DNA of 64,000 nt from Actinomycetota bacterium (GCA_009379915.1 WHSV01000007.1:1-64000), one strand, 5' to 3'; positions 35,032-44,722 are shown, numbered from the stretch's first letter. Numbers and translations are program-made. Notes: generated from the letters alone by a model not told the origin.

Positions 35032-35924
35032 GGCACGCGATGCCTCGCCACAGCGCCACGAACCTCGGGCGCTACCTCCTCGGCAAAGCGTCGAAGCTGC
35101 GTAGTGGGTTCCGCCGCCGGCCAGAAGATGAATGCGTCCATCCCCAACTCGACCGCCAGACGAGTGAGCTGATCGGCCCAGTACGAGGCGGGACCCTCCA
35201 GGAATCCCCCGCGGTCGCCATCGGTGATCGTCCCCGAGACGTTGTAGATGCGGCGAACCTCACTCGGTTTACGCCCGGCGGACTCCGCAGCTGCATCGAT
35301 GCGGTCGTGCAGTTCCGGAAGCCGCTCGGGCGGCATGAAGCCGGACGACGGGATCCAGCCGTCGGCCAGGCGTCCGATCAGATTCAGCATGCGCGGGCCG
35401 GCGGCGCCGATCCAGATACCGATGTCATGGGCCGGGATGGGCCCGGAATGAACACCCTTCAGACGATAGTGGCGGCCCTCGAAGCGCAGGTTTCTCTCGC
35501 CACTCCACAGGAGACGGATTACTTCGATCGCCTCGGCCAGCGAGTCGACCGCTTCTCGGCGCTTTCTGCGAGGGCCACCCATACCCTCGATCGCGTCCCA
35601 GAAGCTCCCCGCACCGAGGCCGAGCTCGAACCGGCCGCCGCTGATCCTGTCGATCGACGCCGCCGCCTTGGCCATGACCGACGGGTGCCGCAGTGGAAGA
35701 TTGGCGACATCGGGAAAGAACCGCACGCGCTGAGTGCGCGCCGCGAGATCGGAGATGAGCGAGAACGTGTCGAAGAAGCGCCGCTGGTAGGGGTGGTCCT
35801 GAATGCCGATGAGGTCCAGACCTGTCTCATCCGCGATCCGAGTTTGCTCAACGATGGTTGGGTAGTCATCCGCGTTCGGTGCGGGGAAGTATCCGAACTC
35901 GACGTCCCGGCGGTAGTCCATCAA
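35028..35924 (-). CDS. LLM-class flavin/F420-dependent oxidoreductase
   Basis: A 298-aa TIM-barrel luciferase-like oxidoreductase. VEFGYFPAPNADDYPTIVEQ, GLDLIGIQDHPYQRRFFDT, RISGGRFELGLGAGSFWDAI and IGIWIGAAGPRMLNLIGRLA are typical, and the pattern fits the F420-dependent reductases common in actinobacteria more than bacterial luciferase. It overlaps both neighbouring genes by 4 nt (DUF5519 upstream, rhodanese downstream), so the three are produced together. Substrate not identifiable. Confidence 0.85.
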   Translation of the reverse strand: MMDYRRDVEFGYFPAPNADDYPTIVEQTRIADETGLDLIGIQDHPYQRRFFDTFSLISDLAARTQRVRFFPDVANLPLRHPSVMAKAAASIDRISGGRFELGLGAGSFWDAIEGMGGPRRKRREAVDSLAEAIEVIRLLWSGERNLRFEGRHYRLKGVHSGPIPAHDIGIWIGAAGPRMLNLIGRLADGWIPSSGFMPPERLPELHDRIDAAAESAGRKPSEVRRIYNVSGTITDGDRGGFLEGPASYWADQLTRLAVELGMDAFIFWPAAEPTTQLRRFAEEVAPEVRGAVARHRVP

Positions 35925-36268
35925 GGGACTTCTTCCGGCAGTCCATCACGAGCGCGGATGCGGTCGTAGTTGAGGCGCATCAACTCGATCACGTCGCGGA
36001 TGTCTGCGTCGTCCTCGATCCTGCGGGCAGCAAAGCCGGGCTTGCCTGGAAATACCGGATGATCGACGACTCGACCCTCGGTCCTCAACCTCAGTCCTAG
36101 CTTCTTGGGGAAAGAGAAGTGTGCGCCAAGGTCACCGTGCAGGTGACCGAGTTCCCGGCCACCAAACCTGAAACCGAACTCTCCACGAGGCCCTGGGCCC
36201 GCCTCGACTCCCGGCCACGAGCCGACTTCCTCGGTGATCTGCTGGCTCGCCGTGGCCGACTGTGTCAT
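35921..36268 (-). CDS. DUF5519/luciferase-domain family protein
   Basis: A 115-aa protein. SWPGVEAGPGPRGEFGFRFG, GRELGHLHGDLGAHFSFPKK and the final VIELMRLNYDRIRARDG fit the small family annotated as luciferase domain or DUF5519, whose role is not established; the HLHGD motif is its hallmark. ATG 36268 is chosen for the GAGGAAG site upstream; an upstream frame extension of 16 residues is unrelated. First gene of the operon, next to a 9-bp-arm inverted repeat. Confidence 0.7.
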   Translation of the reverse strand: MTQSATASQQITEEVGSWPGVEAGPGPRGEFGFRFGGRELGHLHGDLGAHFSFPKKLGLRLRTEGRVVDHPVFPGKPGFAARRIEDDADIRDVIELMRLNYDRIRARDGLPEEVP

Positions 36269-36290
36269 TAGAGACTTCCTCAGTTCACCA

Positions 36291-36313
36291 GGGTCACGTG
36301 AGCTACGTGACCC
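36291..36313. promoter_or_regulatory. perfect inverted repeat upstream of DUF5519-LLM-rhodanese operon
   Basis: Arms GGGTCACGT (36291-36299) and ACGTGACCC (36305-36313) are perfectly complementary around the 5-nt GAGCT. The centre is 34 nt upstream of the DUF5519 start codon, the place of a promoter or leader, so it may be a regulator binding site for the operon. No T run follows on either side, which speaks against a terminator. Confidence 0.5.
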
Positions 36314-36555
36314 CAATATCCAGCGACATAAACGTAAGGTGCAACGCGCGGCGCAACCGCTTGTATTCCGGCGGCCACGGCCCGCTCGAGTTCGTGACTA
36401 CTCGTAGTCGCCGTACTGGCCAAGCGTTACCGCCGCGTCCGCCGGGCCCTGGATGTGACTCCGTTCTTGTGTGACCGGCATTGCCAGACGGCCTCCCATC
36501 GGGTCGTGCTGCTGAACCCTTCCTTCACCAAGTCGATCCGACTTGTTGCTCAATC

Positions 36556-37050
36556 TCATGAAGCATTCAGGGGAGGCAGAGGCGATCCCTCACCGTCGAG
36601 AACCGCCTGCAATGCCGTCGCCAAATGCTCGAGCTCGGTGCGGCTCAAGTGGTTCAGGAAATGCTCTCGCAGCCCCTGCAGATGAACGTTCGTGGCTTTG
36701 CGCAGGACGGCCCGGCCCTCGGAGGTGAGTGTCGCGAGATAGCCGCGCTTGTCGCCTTCGAAGACGCAGCGCTCTACGAGCCCCTTGCGCTCGAGCTGAT
36801 CGACCGCCCGGGTCACGCCGCTGGGCGAGAGGACGACTCGTGACGCCAGATCCGACATCCGCAGGCCACGCTCGCCGGCGAGGCGGAGCCACGTGAGGAC
36901 CTCGAACTGATTGAGACTGAGGCCCAGTGCGCCGGCCAATTCCCGGTCGAGGGTGGGGACGACCGCGGAGTAGGCGTAAAGGAACGCTCGCCAGGCACGG
37001 AACTCGAGCTCATCATGCCGCCTTTCGACTCGCTGCTTCGTCATGGGCAT
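36556..37050 (-). CDS. MarR-family transcriptional regulator
   Basis: A 164-aa winged-helix regulator. Helices at ~20-50 precede LSLNQFEVLTWLRLAGERGL, then LRMSDLASRVVLSPSGVTRA (recognition helix) and VDQLERKGLVERCVFEGDKR for the wing. ATG 37050, or the Met two codons later, is the start. A perfect palindrome CTTGCAGCTGCAAG sits 23 nt upstream, strongly suggesting autoregulation. The nearest other genes do not share this promoter region, so wider targets are unknown. Confidence 0.85.
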   Translation of the reverse strand: MPMTKQRVERRHDELEFRAWRAFLYAYSAVVPTLDRELAGALGLSLNQFEVLTWLRLAGERGLRMSDLASRVVLSPSGVTRAVDQLERKGLVERCVFEGDKRGYLATLTSEGRAVLRKATNVHLQGLREHFLNHLSRTELEHLATALQAVLDGEGSPLPPLNAS

Positions 37051-37072
37051 GAGTCTACCTGCGGGATAGTTG

Positions 37073-37086
37073 CTTGCAGCTGCAAG
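37073..37086. promoter_or_regulatory. MarR operator candidate, perfect palindrome
   Basis: CTTGCAGCTGCAAG is a 14-bp perfect palindrome, matching the general form of MarR operators (TTGC-N-GCAA). It lies 23-36 nt upstream of the MarR start codon, where it would cover the -10 region or the transcription start. Confidence 0.65.
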
Positions 37087-37491
37087 TTTCTACACTTGAT
37101 CGAACACTTGCTCGCCCGCGGAACTCATCGCTCGCTTGCGTCACCTTTCGGGAGGTTGCCCGGCCGCTGCCACCGCCCACGGTGTTAAGGGGGTCGTCTC
37201 AGACCAACGGGTGGAGGGCGGTCATTCTCAGGCCTACCGTTTCAATCTGAGCATCGTGTCGTCGCGATCGCCCTTGCGCTGGTCCGGCGACTCATCGCCT
37301 TCGAGCCACGGTTCGAGTACAGATCCGACCAAAGAAGATCAGCCCGTGTGCCGAAGCTCAGAGCCGAAATACGTGAGCTCGACCTGCAAGGAGAACGCGG
37401 ATGAGCCCTTGTTTGAAACTGCCTCGGCGCGCTCCCGAGGGTCCGGCAAAGAGTAAGCTGGGCTTCAACACACCTCGAATCTGGGGGCTGG
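37087..37491. other. 405-nt intergenic region
   Basis: No recognisable gene; the open frames are Ser/Arg-rich with no domain. It separates the MarR gene (leftward) from the membrane-protein gene (rightward) and should contain both promoters. Confidence 0.4.
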
Positions 37492-37959
37492 ATGATGGCC
37501 ACAACACAAGACCGCCAGCGGCAATCCGAGCGTCTCGAGGAGCTCTGGAGGCGGCCCTCCGCCGAGCTCGAGCGCACTCGGGTCGATCCTCTTCCATCCC
37601 AGCGAAAGGCTTCTCGAGAGTCCCGAAATTGGTCGCACTTACTGCTCGTCGCGTGGGTTGCGAGCGTGGCCGCTCTCTACATCTTCGAACCGAGCCCCAC
37701 GGATCCGGCGGCGACCCCGCTGTGGGGAACGATCGTGCTTCTCGCGTTCACCTACGCACTGTTCGCCTCGATTGTCGGGTTGGCCGGCCGCCGCCCCTGG
37801 GGGCTGGGCGCTTCCGCGCTCACGGGAGGCCTCGGCATGGTCATCGCGGGGGCCTGTGCTGCCACGGGCCATCACGCCGGTGCCTGGTGGATCGTCGAGG
37901 GCCTGGCCTTCACCGGCCTGGCCGCCGGCAGCCTCACCGCTCTGCGCGCGCGTCGCTGA
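37492..37959 (+). CDS. small membrane protein of unknown function
   Basis: A 155-aa protein. The N-terminal ~45 residues are charged and probably cytoplasmic (RLEELWRRPSAELERTRVDP). Four hydrophobic helices follow: SHLLLVAWVASVAALYIF, LWGTIVLLAFTYALFASIVG, GASALTGGLGMVIAGACAAT and AWWIVEGLAFTGLAAGSLTA. I do not recognise a family. A GGGGG stretch lies 4-9 nt before the ATG pair at 37492/37495. It is followed after 76 nt by the endonuclease V-like gene on the same strand. Confidence 0.6.
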   Translation: MMATTQDRQRQSERLEELWRRPSAELERTRVDPLPSQRKASRESRNWSHLLLVAWVASVAALYIFEPSPTDPAATPLWGTIVLLAFTYALFASIVGLAGRRPWGLGASALTGGLGMVIAGACAATGHHAGAWWIVEGLAFTGLAAGSLTALRARR

Positions 37960-38035
37960 CGAACTACGAGCGGACTGCCGCTGGTCAATCCCAGCGAGAG
38001 ACCGCTCCGGGCGAGTTCTGCTCAGATTTCCGCTG

Positions 38036-38728
38036 ATGTGGTGGCCGGACGCCGTGGAGGATCTCGTTGCAGTCCAGCAACGGCTCGCGGTTGAGAACAT
38101 GGAGTTCTGGCGGCCTCCGGATCCCGTTACTTTCGGTGCGTGCTGGGTTTGTTTCGAGCGCGGCCTTACCGGCCGAGGGGCGCCGGGGGACAGGGCCTGG
38201 GCCGTGGCGATATCCATGCGGCATCGCGAGCTGCTTGCCACCGCGGTGCTGGCCGGTGCGGCCGAAGGGGCCTATCAACCGGGGCTGATGGCCCTGCGCG
38301 AGGGGCCCCTTCTCGAGGGTTCCGTGCGAGCGCTCGGTTCGACGCCGGATCTGGTGCTGGTGAACGCAACGGGTCGCGACCATCCTCGGCGAGCGGGCCT
38401 CGCGCTTCACCTCGGTGCGGTCTTGGATCTTCCCACCGTCGGCGTGACCCACCGTCCCCTAATAGCCGAAGGCCGCCTTCCGGGCGCCACGCGCGGGGCG
38501 ACCTCTCCTTTAGCGATCGATGGCGATGTCGTGGCGGCGTGGCTCCGGAGCCGCGCCGGAGTCCGGCCCGTCGTGGTTCATCCCGGGTGGCGAACCGATG
38601 TTGAGACCGCGGTCGAGCTTGTCGGGCGCAGTCTTGAGTGTGCCCGCACGCCCGAACCGTTGCGCCGCGCACGCCGACTCGCCCGGCTGGCGCGCGCGGG
38701 ACTAGTTCCTGCAAAGCGTGGCGGGTGA
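38036..38728 (+). CDS. endonuclease V-like protein with degenerate active site
   Basis: A 230-aa protein with the length and order of motifs of endonuclease V, which nicks DNA or RNA near inosine. YQPGLMALREGPLLEG (Glu89), PDLVLVNATGRDHPRRAGLA and DLPTVGVTHRPL match the family. Catalytic residues known from Thermotoga maritima EndoV are altered: the GVDxS Asp is Cys36 in FGACWVC, Asp110 is Asn110 in LVNATG, and Lys139 is His139 in GVTHR. Only Glu89 and His116 remain. It is therefore probably not a nuclease of the usual kind but may still bind nucleic acid. The start is the first ATG before the family sequence. Confidence 0.75.
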   Translation: MWWPDAVEDLVAVQQRLAVENMEFWRPPDPVTFGACWVCFERGLTGRGAPGDRAWAVAISMRHRELLATAVLAGAAEGAYQPGLMALREGPLLEGSVRALGSTPDLVLVNATGRDHPRRAGLALHLGAVLDLPTVGVTHRPLIAEGRLPGATRGATSPLAIDGDVVAAWLRSRAGVRPVVVHPGWRTDVETAVELVGRSLECARTPEPLRRARRLARLARAGLVPAKRGG

Positions 38729-39151
38729 GCATGGTCCCGCCACTCCCGAGCTAGAGGAGGTGAGTTGCTGAGACGAGGAACTCAGCGCCACCGGAGACCC
38801 CGGGTTATGGGGCCGTCATAGCTTGCACGCGATCCGAGAGTGGGCCACGGGCCCTTTGACCACCTGACTCTGGCGGACCGTCCGATCGCTAGATCCGTGT
38901 GCTGCCTCTTCAGAGTCGGTTGGCTGGAACGCTTTCAGTTCCTTGGGAGCCCGGATATCTCAACGAAGACCGTCTCGAATCGCTTGCGCGATCTTCACTA
39001 GCGGAGTGTGGCCGACATGAATCCAGAACCCTCTAAACGTGCTTGCAAAATTCTCAAGATTTTCGTACCGACGCGGGAATACGAGCGGATCCCTCCGACG
39101 TTGCACCGCCGCGAGAATGACGGAATCATCGCCGAAAGGAGATGATCGGCC
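38729..39151. other. 423-nt intergenic region
   Basis: No recognisable gene. The right end has an AAGGAGATG ribosome site for hsp20. I see no HrcA CIRCE element (TTAGCACTC-N9-GAGTGCTAA) or HAIR repeat, so heat regulation of hsp20 is not visible here. Confidence 0.4.
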
Positions 39152-39709
39152 ATGCTCATGAGGTTCGACCCGTGGCGTGAGTTCGACCGTCTGACGCGGG
39201 ACCTGTTCAACGGGAGCGTCCGCACCAGCCTGCTCATGGACGCCTACCGTAAGGACGACGAGTTCGTTATCCACTTCGACCTTCCTGGGATCGACTCGGA
39301 CTTGGTCGACCTCACCGTCGACGAGAACGTCCTGATGGTCCGGGCCGAGCGGCGGGCCGAGACGACCGAGGGTGTCGAGGTTCTCGTCTCGGAACGCCCG
39401 CGGGGCACCTACGTGCGACGCATCTTCCTGGGTGAGGCGATCGACGCCGACAAGCTCAGCGCGCGCTACGACAACGGCGTGCTGACCGTCGTCGCGCCAA
39501 TCTCCGAGTCTGCCGAGCCTCGGAAGATCGAGATCGCGGCAGGCAACGGCACTCCTAATCACGCTGCCAGGGCGGGATGGGCATCATCCCGCCGGTCGCA
39601 TGGTCAGACGCCCAGCTTGCGTAAGTATGGCAATCATTGGCGTCGTGACTGCGGCCATCGTTGCCGTGCACCGCCCGAACGGTTTCTTCGTCGCCGACAA
39701 CGGAGTTGA
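39152..39709 (+). CDS. Hsp20/alpha-crystallin small heat-shock protein, possibly over-extended at its 3' end
   Basis: A cytoplasmic ATP-independent chaperone. The alpha-crystallin domain spans ~30-130: YRKDDEFVIHFDLPGIDSDL, VDLTVDENVLMVRAERRAE, SERPRGTYVRRIFLGEAIDA and DNGVLTVVAPISESAEPRKI. Typical members end soon after PRKIEI; here the frame continues for ~50 unusual Arg/His/Ser-rich residues through a strong hairpin at 39571-39593. A stop (TAA at 39556-39558) exists in another frame, so a lost stop or single-base shift near 39545-39555 is likely and the natural protein is probably ~138 aa. Start at ATG 39152 or 39158. Confidence 0.8.
   Translation: MLMRFDPWREFDRLTRDLFNGSVRTSLLMDAYRKDDEFVIHFDLPGIDSDLVDLTVDENVLMVRAERRAETTEGVEVLVSERPRGTYVRRIFLGEAIDADKLSARYDNGVLTVVAPISESAEPRKIEIAAGNGTPNHAARAGWASSRRSHGQTPSLRKYGNHWRRDCGHRCRAPPERFLRRRQRS
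39571..39593 (+). terminator. hairpin at the 3' end of hsp20
   Basis: Perfect 9-bp stem GGCGGGATG / CATCCCGCC with loop GGCAT. It falls inside the unusual C-terminal extension of the hsp20 frame and lies just after the out-of-frame TAA at 39556. There is no T run, so it would be a weak or factor-assisted terminator, as common in high-GC genomes. Confidence 0.5.
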
Positions 39710-39821
39710 GCATTCTACTCCGCTGGATCGGCGACAACCGTGAGGTCCACTTCTGACGAAGTCTCCGAGACAGGCCGTCCGGCGCGTCGAGGAAGAGTCG
39801 CGCGCGGAACCAGTCCACCAC

Positions 39822-41012
39822 TTAGTCCGGAAGTTGCGGCACCTCGGGGCCCTGGTTTCGCCCAAGGTGCACGGCCCGGGTGATCGCAGCCGTTCCGAAC
39901 CGATCGCGCAGACTATCGAGCGCTGTGTCGAGGGCGTCGAGTTGGTGACGATCGAACGGCAGCGCCAGCTGGATGGCGCCGTCGTTGCACAGGTTGGTGA
40001 GCGACACTCCCACCAGCGTGATGCCCTGCCTTTGGATCATGGGAGTGGCCTCCCTCAGCAACGTCCTCGACGTGGCGAGGATCGTCTCGGTCTGTGCGGT
40101 TGCCTCGGACAGCGTGCGCGACCGCGTCGCTCGCGAGAGGTCGTCGAATCGCAACCGAAGCACGACGGTCCGGCATACTCGATGCGCCGCGCGCAGCCGG
40201 CGGGCGAGGCGGTCGACGAGAGCGACGAGGACCGCGTCAACGGAGGCGGCCGACTTCGGTTTGCGGCCGATGGATCGCTGGGCTCCCATCGAGCGTCGGC
40301 GGCGGCCGATCTGGACGGGGCGAGGATCGCGATTGTGTGCGAGGGCGTGGAGGTGCCGACCGACCGCCACTCCAAGCATCCGAACCAGCGTTTTCTCGCC
40401 GAGCTCGGCGACCTGAGCAACGGTCCTGATCCCCTCCCTGCGAAGCTTTCCTGAGGTGACGGCTCCCACCCCCCAGAGCCGTTCGATGGGGAGCGGATGA
40501 AGAAATGCCAGCTCGCGGTCCGGCGGCACCACGAGCAGACCGTCGGGCTTTGCTACGGCGCTGGCCACCTTCGCGAGGAACTTGGTCCTCGCTACGCCGA
40601 CCGAGATGGGCAGGCCGACCCGATCGAGCACCTCGCGTCGCAATCGCTCGGCGATGTCCGTCGGCGAACCCGATAGGCGCCACAGTCCGCCCACGTCGAG
40701 GAAGGCCTCGTCGATCGACAACCCCTCGACCAGTGCCGACGTCTGGTCGAAGACCTCGAACAGCGCCTTGCTCGCCTCGGAATAAGCAGACATACGAGGC
40801 GATACCACGACCGCGTCGGGGCACAACCGACGCGCCCGTGCGCCGGCCATCGCGGTGCGGACGCCATGGACCTTGGCCTCGTAACTCGCCGCCAGCACCA
40901 CTCCTGCCCCGACGATGACCGGGCGGCCGCGCAGCCGCGCATCGTCTCGCTGCTCGACCGACGCGTAGAACGCGTCCACGTCGGCGTGCAGGATAGAAGC
41001 CGTGTGTCTCAT
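39822..41012 (-). CDS. dinB: DNA polymerase IV (Y-family translesion polymerase)
   Basis: A 396-aa error-prone polymerase that extends DNA past damaged bases. Catalytic carboxylates are Asp11 (ILHADVDAFYASVE) and Asp101-Glu102 (LSIDEAFLDV). The thumb/HhH region GLPISVGVARTKFLAKVASA and LWGVGAVTSGKLRREGI is present, and a little-finger domain ends with GAIQLALPFDRH, whose QLALPF resembles a beta-clamp-binding motif. Promoter control by LexA is strongly indicated by a CGAAC-N4-GTTCG box that touches its start codon. Confidence 0.93.
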   Translation of the reverse strand: MRHTASILHADVDAFYASVEQRDDARLRGRPVIVGAGVVLAASYEAKVHGVRTAMAGARARRLCPDAVVVSPRMSAYSEASKALFEVFDQTSALVEGLSIDEAFLDVGGLWRLSGSPTDIAERLRREVLDRVGLPISVGVARTKFLAKVASAVAKPDGLLVVPPDRELAFLHPLPIERLWGVGAVTSGKLRREGIRTVAQVAELGEKTLVRMLGVAVGRHLHALAHNRDPRPVQIGRRRRSMGAQRSIGRKPKSAASVDAVLVALVDRLARRLRAAHRVCRTVVLRLRFDDLSRATRSRTLSEATAQTETILATSRTLLREATPMIQRQGITLVGVSLTNLCNDGAIQLALPFDRHQLDALDTALDSLRDRFGTAAITRAVHLGRNQGPEVPQLPD

Positions 41013-41026
41013 CGAACATATGTTCG
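41013..41026. promoter_or_regulatory. LexA (SOS) box of dinB
   Basis: CGAACATATGTTCG is a perfect palindrome matching the Gram-positive LexA consensus CGAAC-N4-GTTCG at all ten defined positions. It is directly adjacent to the dinB ATG (41012-41010), so bound LexA would cover the start codon, and the transcript must either be leaderless or begin within the box. Confidence 0.88.
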
Positions 41027-41129
41027 CATACGACCGAAGGACAAGCGAGGGCGAAGATCTCAGAGAGGACGCTCGTCACCGAGATGACCAGAGCACGAAC
41101 TCATTTTTGCGCAAGGCGGGCTGAGCGCC

Positions 41130-41714
41130 TCAGCGCGATGAAGGCGACTGCCCCTCGGCGTCGAGCCCGAGCGCGTCGCACGCCGCGTCCACGGACGCAG
41201 CCCGGAGCACCGGCGTGGGGAAATTGGTCATGATCACGCAGCGGCTGAGACCGCCCACCGCCGCGACCGCGCGGATCCGCTGGGCGTCGGTCGCATTCGG
41301 ACCGGTCAGCAACTCTTGAAGCCGCTCGAGCCAGCGAACCGACGCCGCCTCGATGTCGACGTAGGCGAACGCGCTGGCGTCGCGCAGCAACGCCATGAAC
41401 AGTGGTTTGTGCGGGACGAGCAGGTCGAAAAAAGACTCCAGGAGTTCGCGCGTGCCGCTGGCGCTCGCGGCGGCCTCGGCAATGAATCGATCTGTGTCGT
41501 CGATGAGCGGCTGGACGATGCTTCGAATCAGCTCCGCCTTGGACGGGAAGTGGTAGTAGAGCGCGGCCTTCGTGACGCCGAGCTGGTCGGCGATCTCGCG
41601 CAGGCTCGTCTGGGCAAACCCACCGGCGATGAACAGCTCGAGCGCGGCGGCCTGGATGCGGGCACGTGTGTCGGTGGTCCGGCCGTCGCGCCGTGCGGCC
41701 TCCGTCTCACTCAC
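41130..41714 (-). CDS. TetR-family repressor, divergent from an ABC exporter
   Basis: A 194-aa regulator. The HTH reads RIQAAALELFIAGGFAQTSL then REIADQLGVTKAALYYHFPS, followed by a helical ligand-binding part. The GTG at 41714 with AAGGGAG 8 nt upstream starts the protein; the longer open frame before it is not family sequence. It is divergently transcribed from the ABC exporter genes across a ~150-nt region (41715-41867) and most likely represses them, being relieved by an exported compound. I could not pick out a clear palindrome in that region. Confidence 0.87.
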   Translation of the reverse strand: MSETEAARRDGRTTDTRARIQAAALELFIAGGFAQTSLREIADQLGVTKAALYYHFPSKAELIRSIVQPLIDDTDRFIAEAAASASGTRELLESFFDLLVPHKPLFMALLRDASAFAYVDIEAASVRWLERLQELLTGPNATDAQRIRAVAAVGGLSRCVIMTNFPTPVLRAASVDAACDALGLDAEGQSPSSR

Positions 41715-41867
41715 AGCGCGGCTCCCTTCTGGCGAACGTCCGGTGATCGTATCAGATTTACTTGACGGCCGGTTAGCTTTCCCCCTATTCTCTGTCCTCA
41801 TAGGGATCAAAAAGGGCATAGATCGCGGGCCTGTCGGGCCCGCCTTTTAGCGGAAGTGAGTGGTGCA

Positions 41868-42787
<920 letters not shown>

Positions 42788-42791
<4 letters not shown>

Positions 42792-44383
42792 CCTCGCTCA
42801 CCGGCACCACCCGGCTGATTCGGTTCATCTTGCGGCGCGACCGCGTCCGCCTGTCGGTATGGGTGCTGGCGATCGCCTTATCCGTGCTGGGATCGGTCGC
42901 CAGCTTCGCCGAGACCTACCCCACGGCCGCCGACCGCCAGACCCGCGCCGAGGTGCTCGACAACCCGGCGGGACAGCTGTTCATAGGACCCGGGTACGGG
43001 TCTGATAACTACACCTACGGCGCCATGACCGCCAACGAAATGCTGCCCCTGGCGGCCGTCGCCGTCGCGCTAATGAGCATCTTCCTCGTCGTCCGCCACA
43101 CCCGCGCCGAGGAGGAGAATGAGCGCGCCGAGCTGGTGCGGGCGGCCCCCGTGGGCAGGCTCGCGCCCCTGACCGCGACGCTCACGGTCGCGGTAGGCGC
43201 ACAGCTCGGGTTGGCCGCCCTGCTCACGATCGGTCTTCCGGCCAGCCTCGAAGGACTATCCACTACAGGATCGCTCGCCTTCTCCACGGCGCTCGCCGGT
43301 GTCGGAGTCGTCTTCGCGGGGCTTGCCGCAGTCGCGGCCCAGCTCACCGTCGCTGCCCGCGGTGCAATCGGTATCGCCTCCATGGCGGTGGGTGGCGCCT
43401 ACCTGGTGCGGTCCGTCGGCGACATGAATGACACCGCCTTGAAGTGGGTCTCGCCATTTGGATGGGCGACCGAGATGAGAGCGTACGTCGACGAGCGGTG
43501 GTGGCCTTTTCTCCTGTCGGTCGCACTCGCGGCCGGGGCAGTTGCGGTCGCGGTGGCCATCAACCGACAACGGGACGTCGGATTCGGAATCATCGCCGAG
43601 CGTCCGGGTCCGCCGAGGGCCGCCCGCGCGCTCGGCAGCCCGTTCGGGCTGGCGCTACGGCTGCAGCGAGCGACCCTTTCTTGGTGGGGCGTCTCGTTCT
43701 TCGTTTTGGGTCTTCTCTATGGTGGAATCGCCCAGGAGGCCGCCAGCCTCTACGAAGACATCGACGCGCTCGAGGACTATCTGGTCCGCATCGGCGCGGC
43801 CGACCCCGCCGACCAATACCTTGCCCTGACGGCGTCGGTCTCGGCACTCATGGCAGCCGGGTACGTCATCCAGTCGGTGTTGCGCGCCCGCTCCGAGGAG
43901 GCCGCGCTGCGCGCCGAGCCCATGCTGGCCACCCCGGTCGGCCGGCACCGCTGGCTCGGCAGTCACCTGATGATGGCGCTGGGTGGAAGCATCGTGCTGC
44001 TGCTGGCGTTCGGGCTCGGTACCGGCATCGCGCGGGTGATCAGCACGGGAGATGCGGGGGAGCTGCCCCGATTGATCGGCGCAGCGCTGGCCTACGCACC
44101 CGCTCTGTGGGTATTCGGCGGCCTGGCGGCGGCGCTCTTCGGGCTCGTTCCCCGGGAGGCCGCCGCGGCGTGGGGAGTCTTGGCCGTGATCGCCTTCATC
44201 GGATTTCTCGGGCCCATCCTCCAGCTGCCCGACTGGTCCTACGATCTCTCGCCGCTCGAGCACGTCCCCACGCTCCCGGTGGCCGATTTCAGCGTGGCTC
44301 CGGAGCTGGTCCTCACCGCGGTAGCGGCGGCGCTGGTGGGCTTGGGCCTGGTGGCGTTCCGGCGGAGGGATCTTCAGACCTGA
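42788..44383 (+). CDS. ABC exporter permease (ABC-2 type, two-halves)
   Basis: A 531-aa membrane permease with about twelve hydrophobic segments in two similar halves (~20-250 and ~285-531). Such duplicated ABC-2 permeases with a single ATPase are found in antibiotic/polyketide exporters (TipA/NatB-like group). [20 protein letters not shown] and [20 protein letters not shown], one in each half, show the internal repeat. It forms a regulated export module with the ATPase and the divergent TetR. Exported substrate unknown; toxic hydrophobic compounds are the usual. Confidence 0.85.
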
Positions 44384-44722
44384 TAGCGGGATACGGACCG
44401 GCGAGGAATTGCAGGTAACAGACTTTCCTGCTGCGCTCGTCAAGAAGCTCGTGAAAGCGGGATCGAGGAGATCGAGACACGTAACTCGTAGACGATGATG
44501 ACGCTAACGGGCTGATTTCCGAGGTCGTTCGCGCAACCGCAGGCTGCGCTTCGATCCTCCCCGATCGGTCTCGCTCTGCTCGCTGCGACCTCGGTCCGCT
44601 GGGACGTCCCGATCCAAAGCCCGGACCTCGATCCCACGAGGTCCACGCTCGACGGATTGTTCGGTTCGTCGACGCTGCGTTTTGCCGACCGAATCCGCCA
44701 ACGGCCAGTCGAGCGCGTCGCG
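44384..44722. other. 339-nt intergenic region between convergent genes
   Basis: No recognisable gene. A short inverted repeat GCAGG ... CCTGC at ~44410-44430, just after the permease stop, could be a weak terminator. The rest encodes only composition-driven frames. Confidence 0.35.

Noticed and set aside
39834-40454. 206-codon plus-strand frame opposite dinB
   Set aside because: Antisense shadow of the DNA polymerase IV gene with no domain.
41715-41867. TetR operator around CTTGACGGCCGGTTAG
   Set aside because: Arms do not pair well when centred on CGGCCG; kept only as general promoter region.
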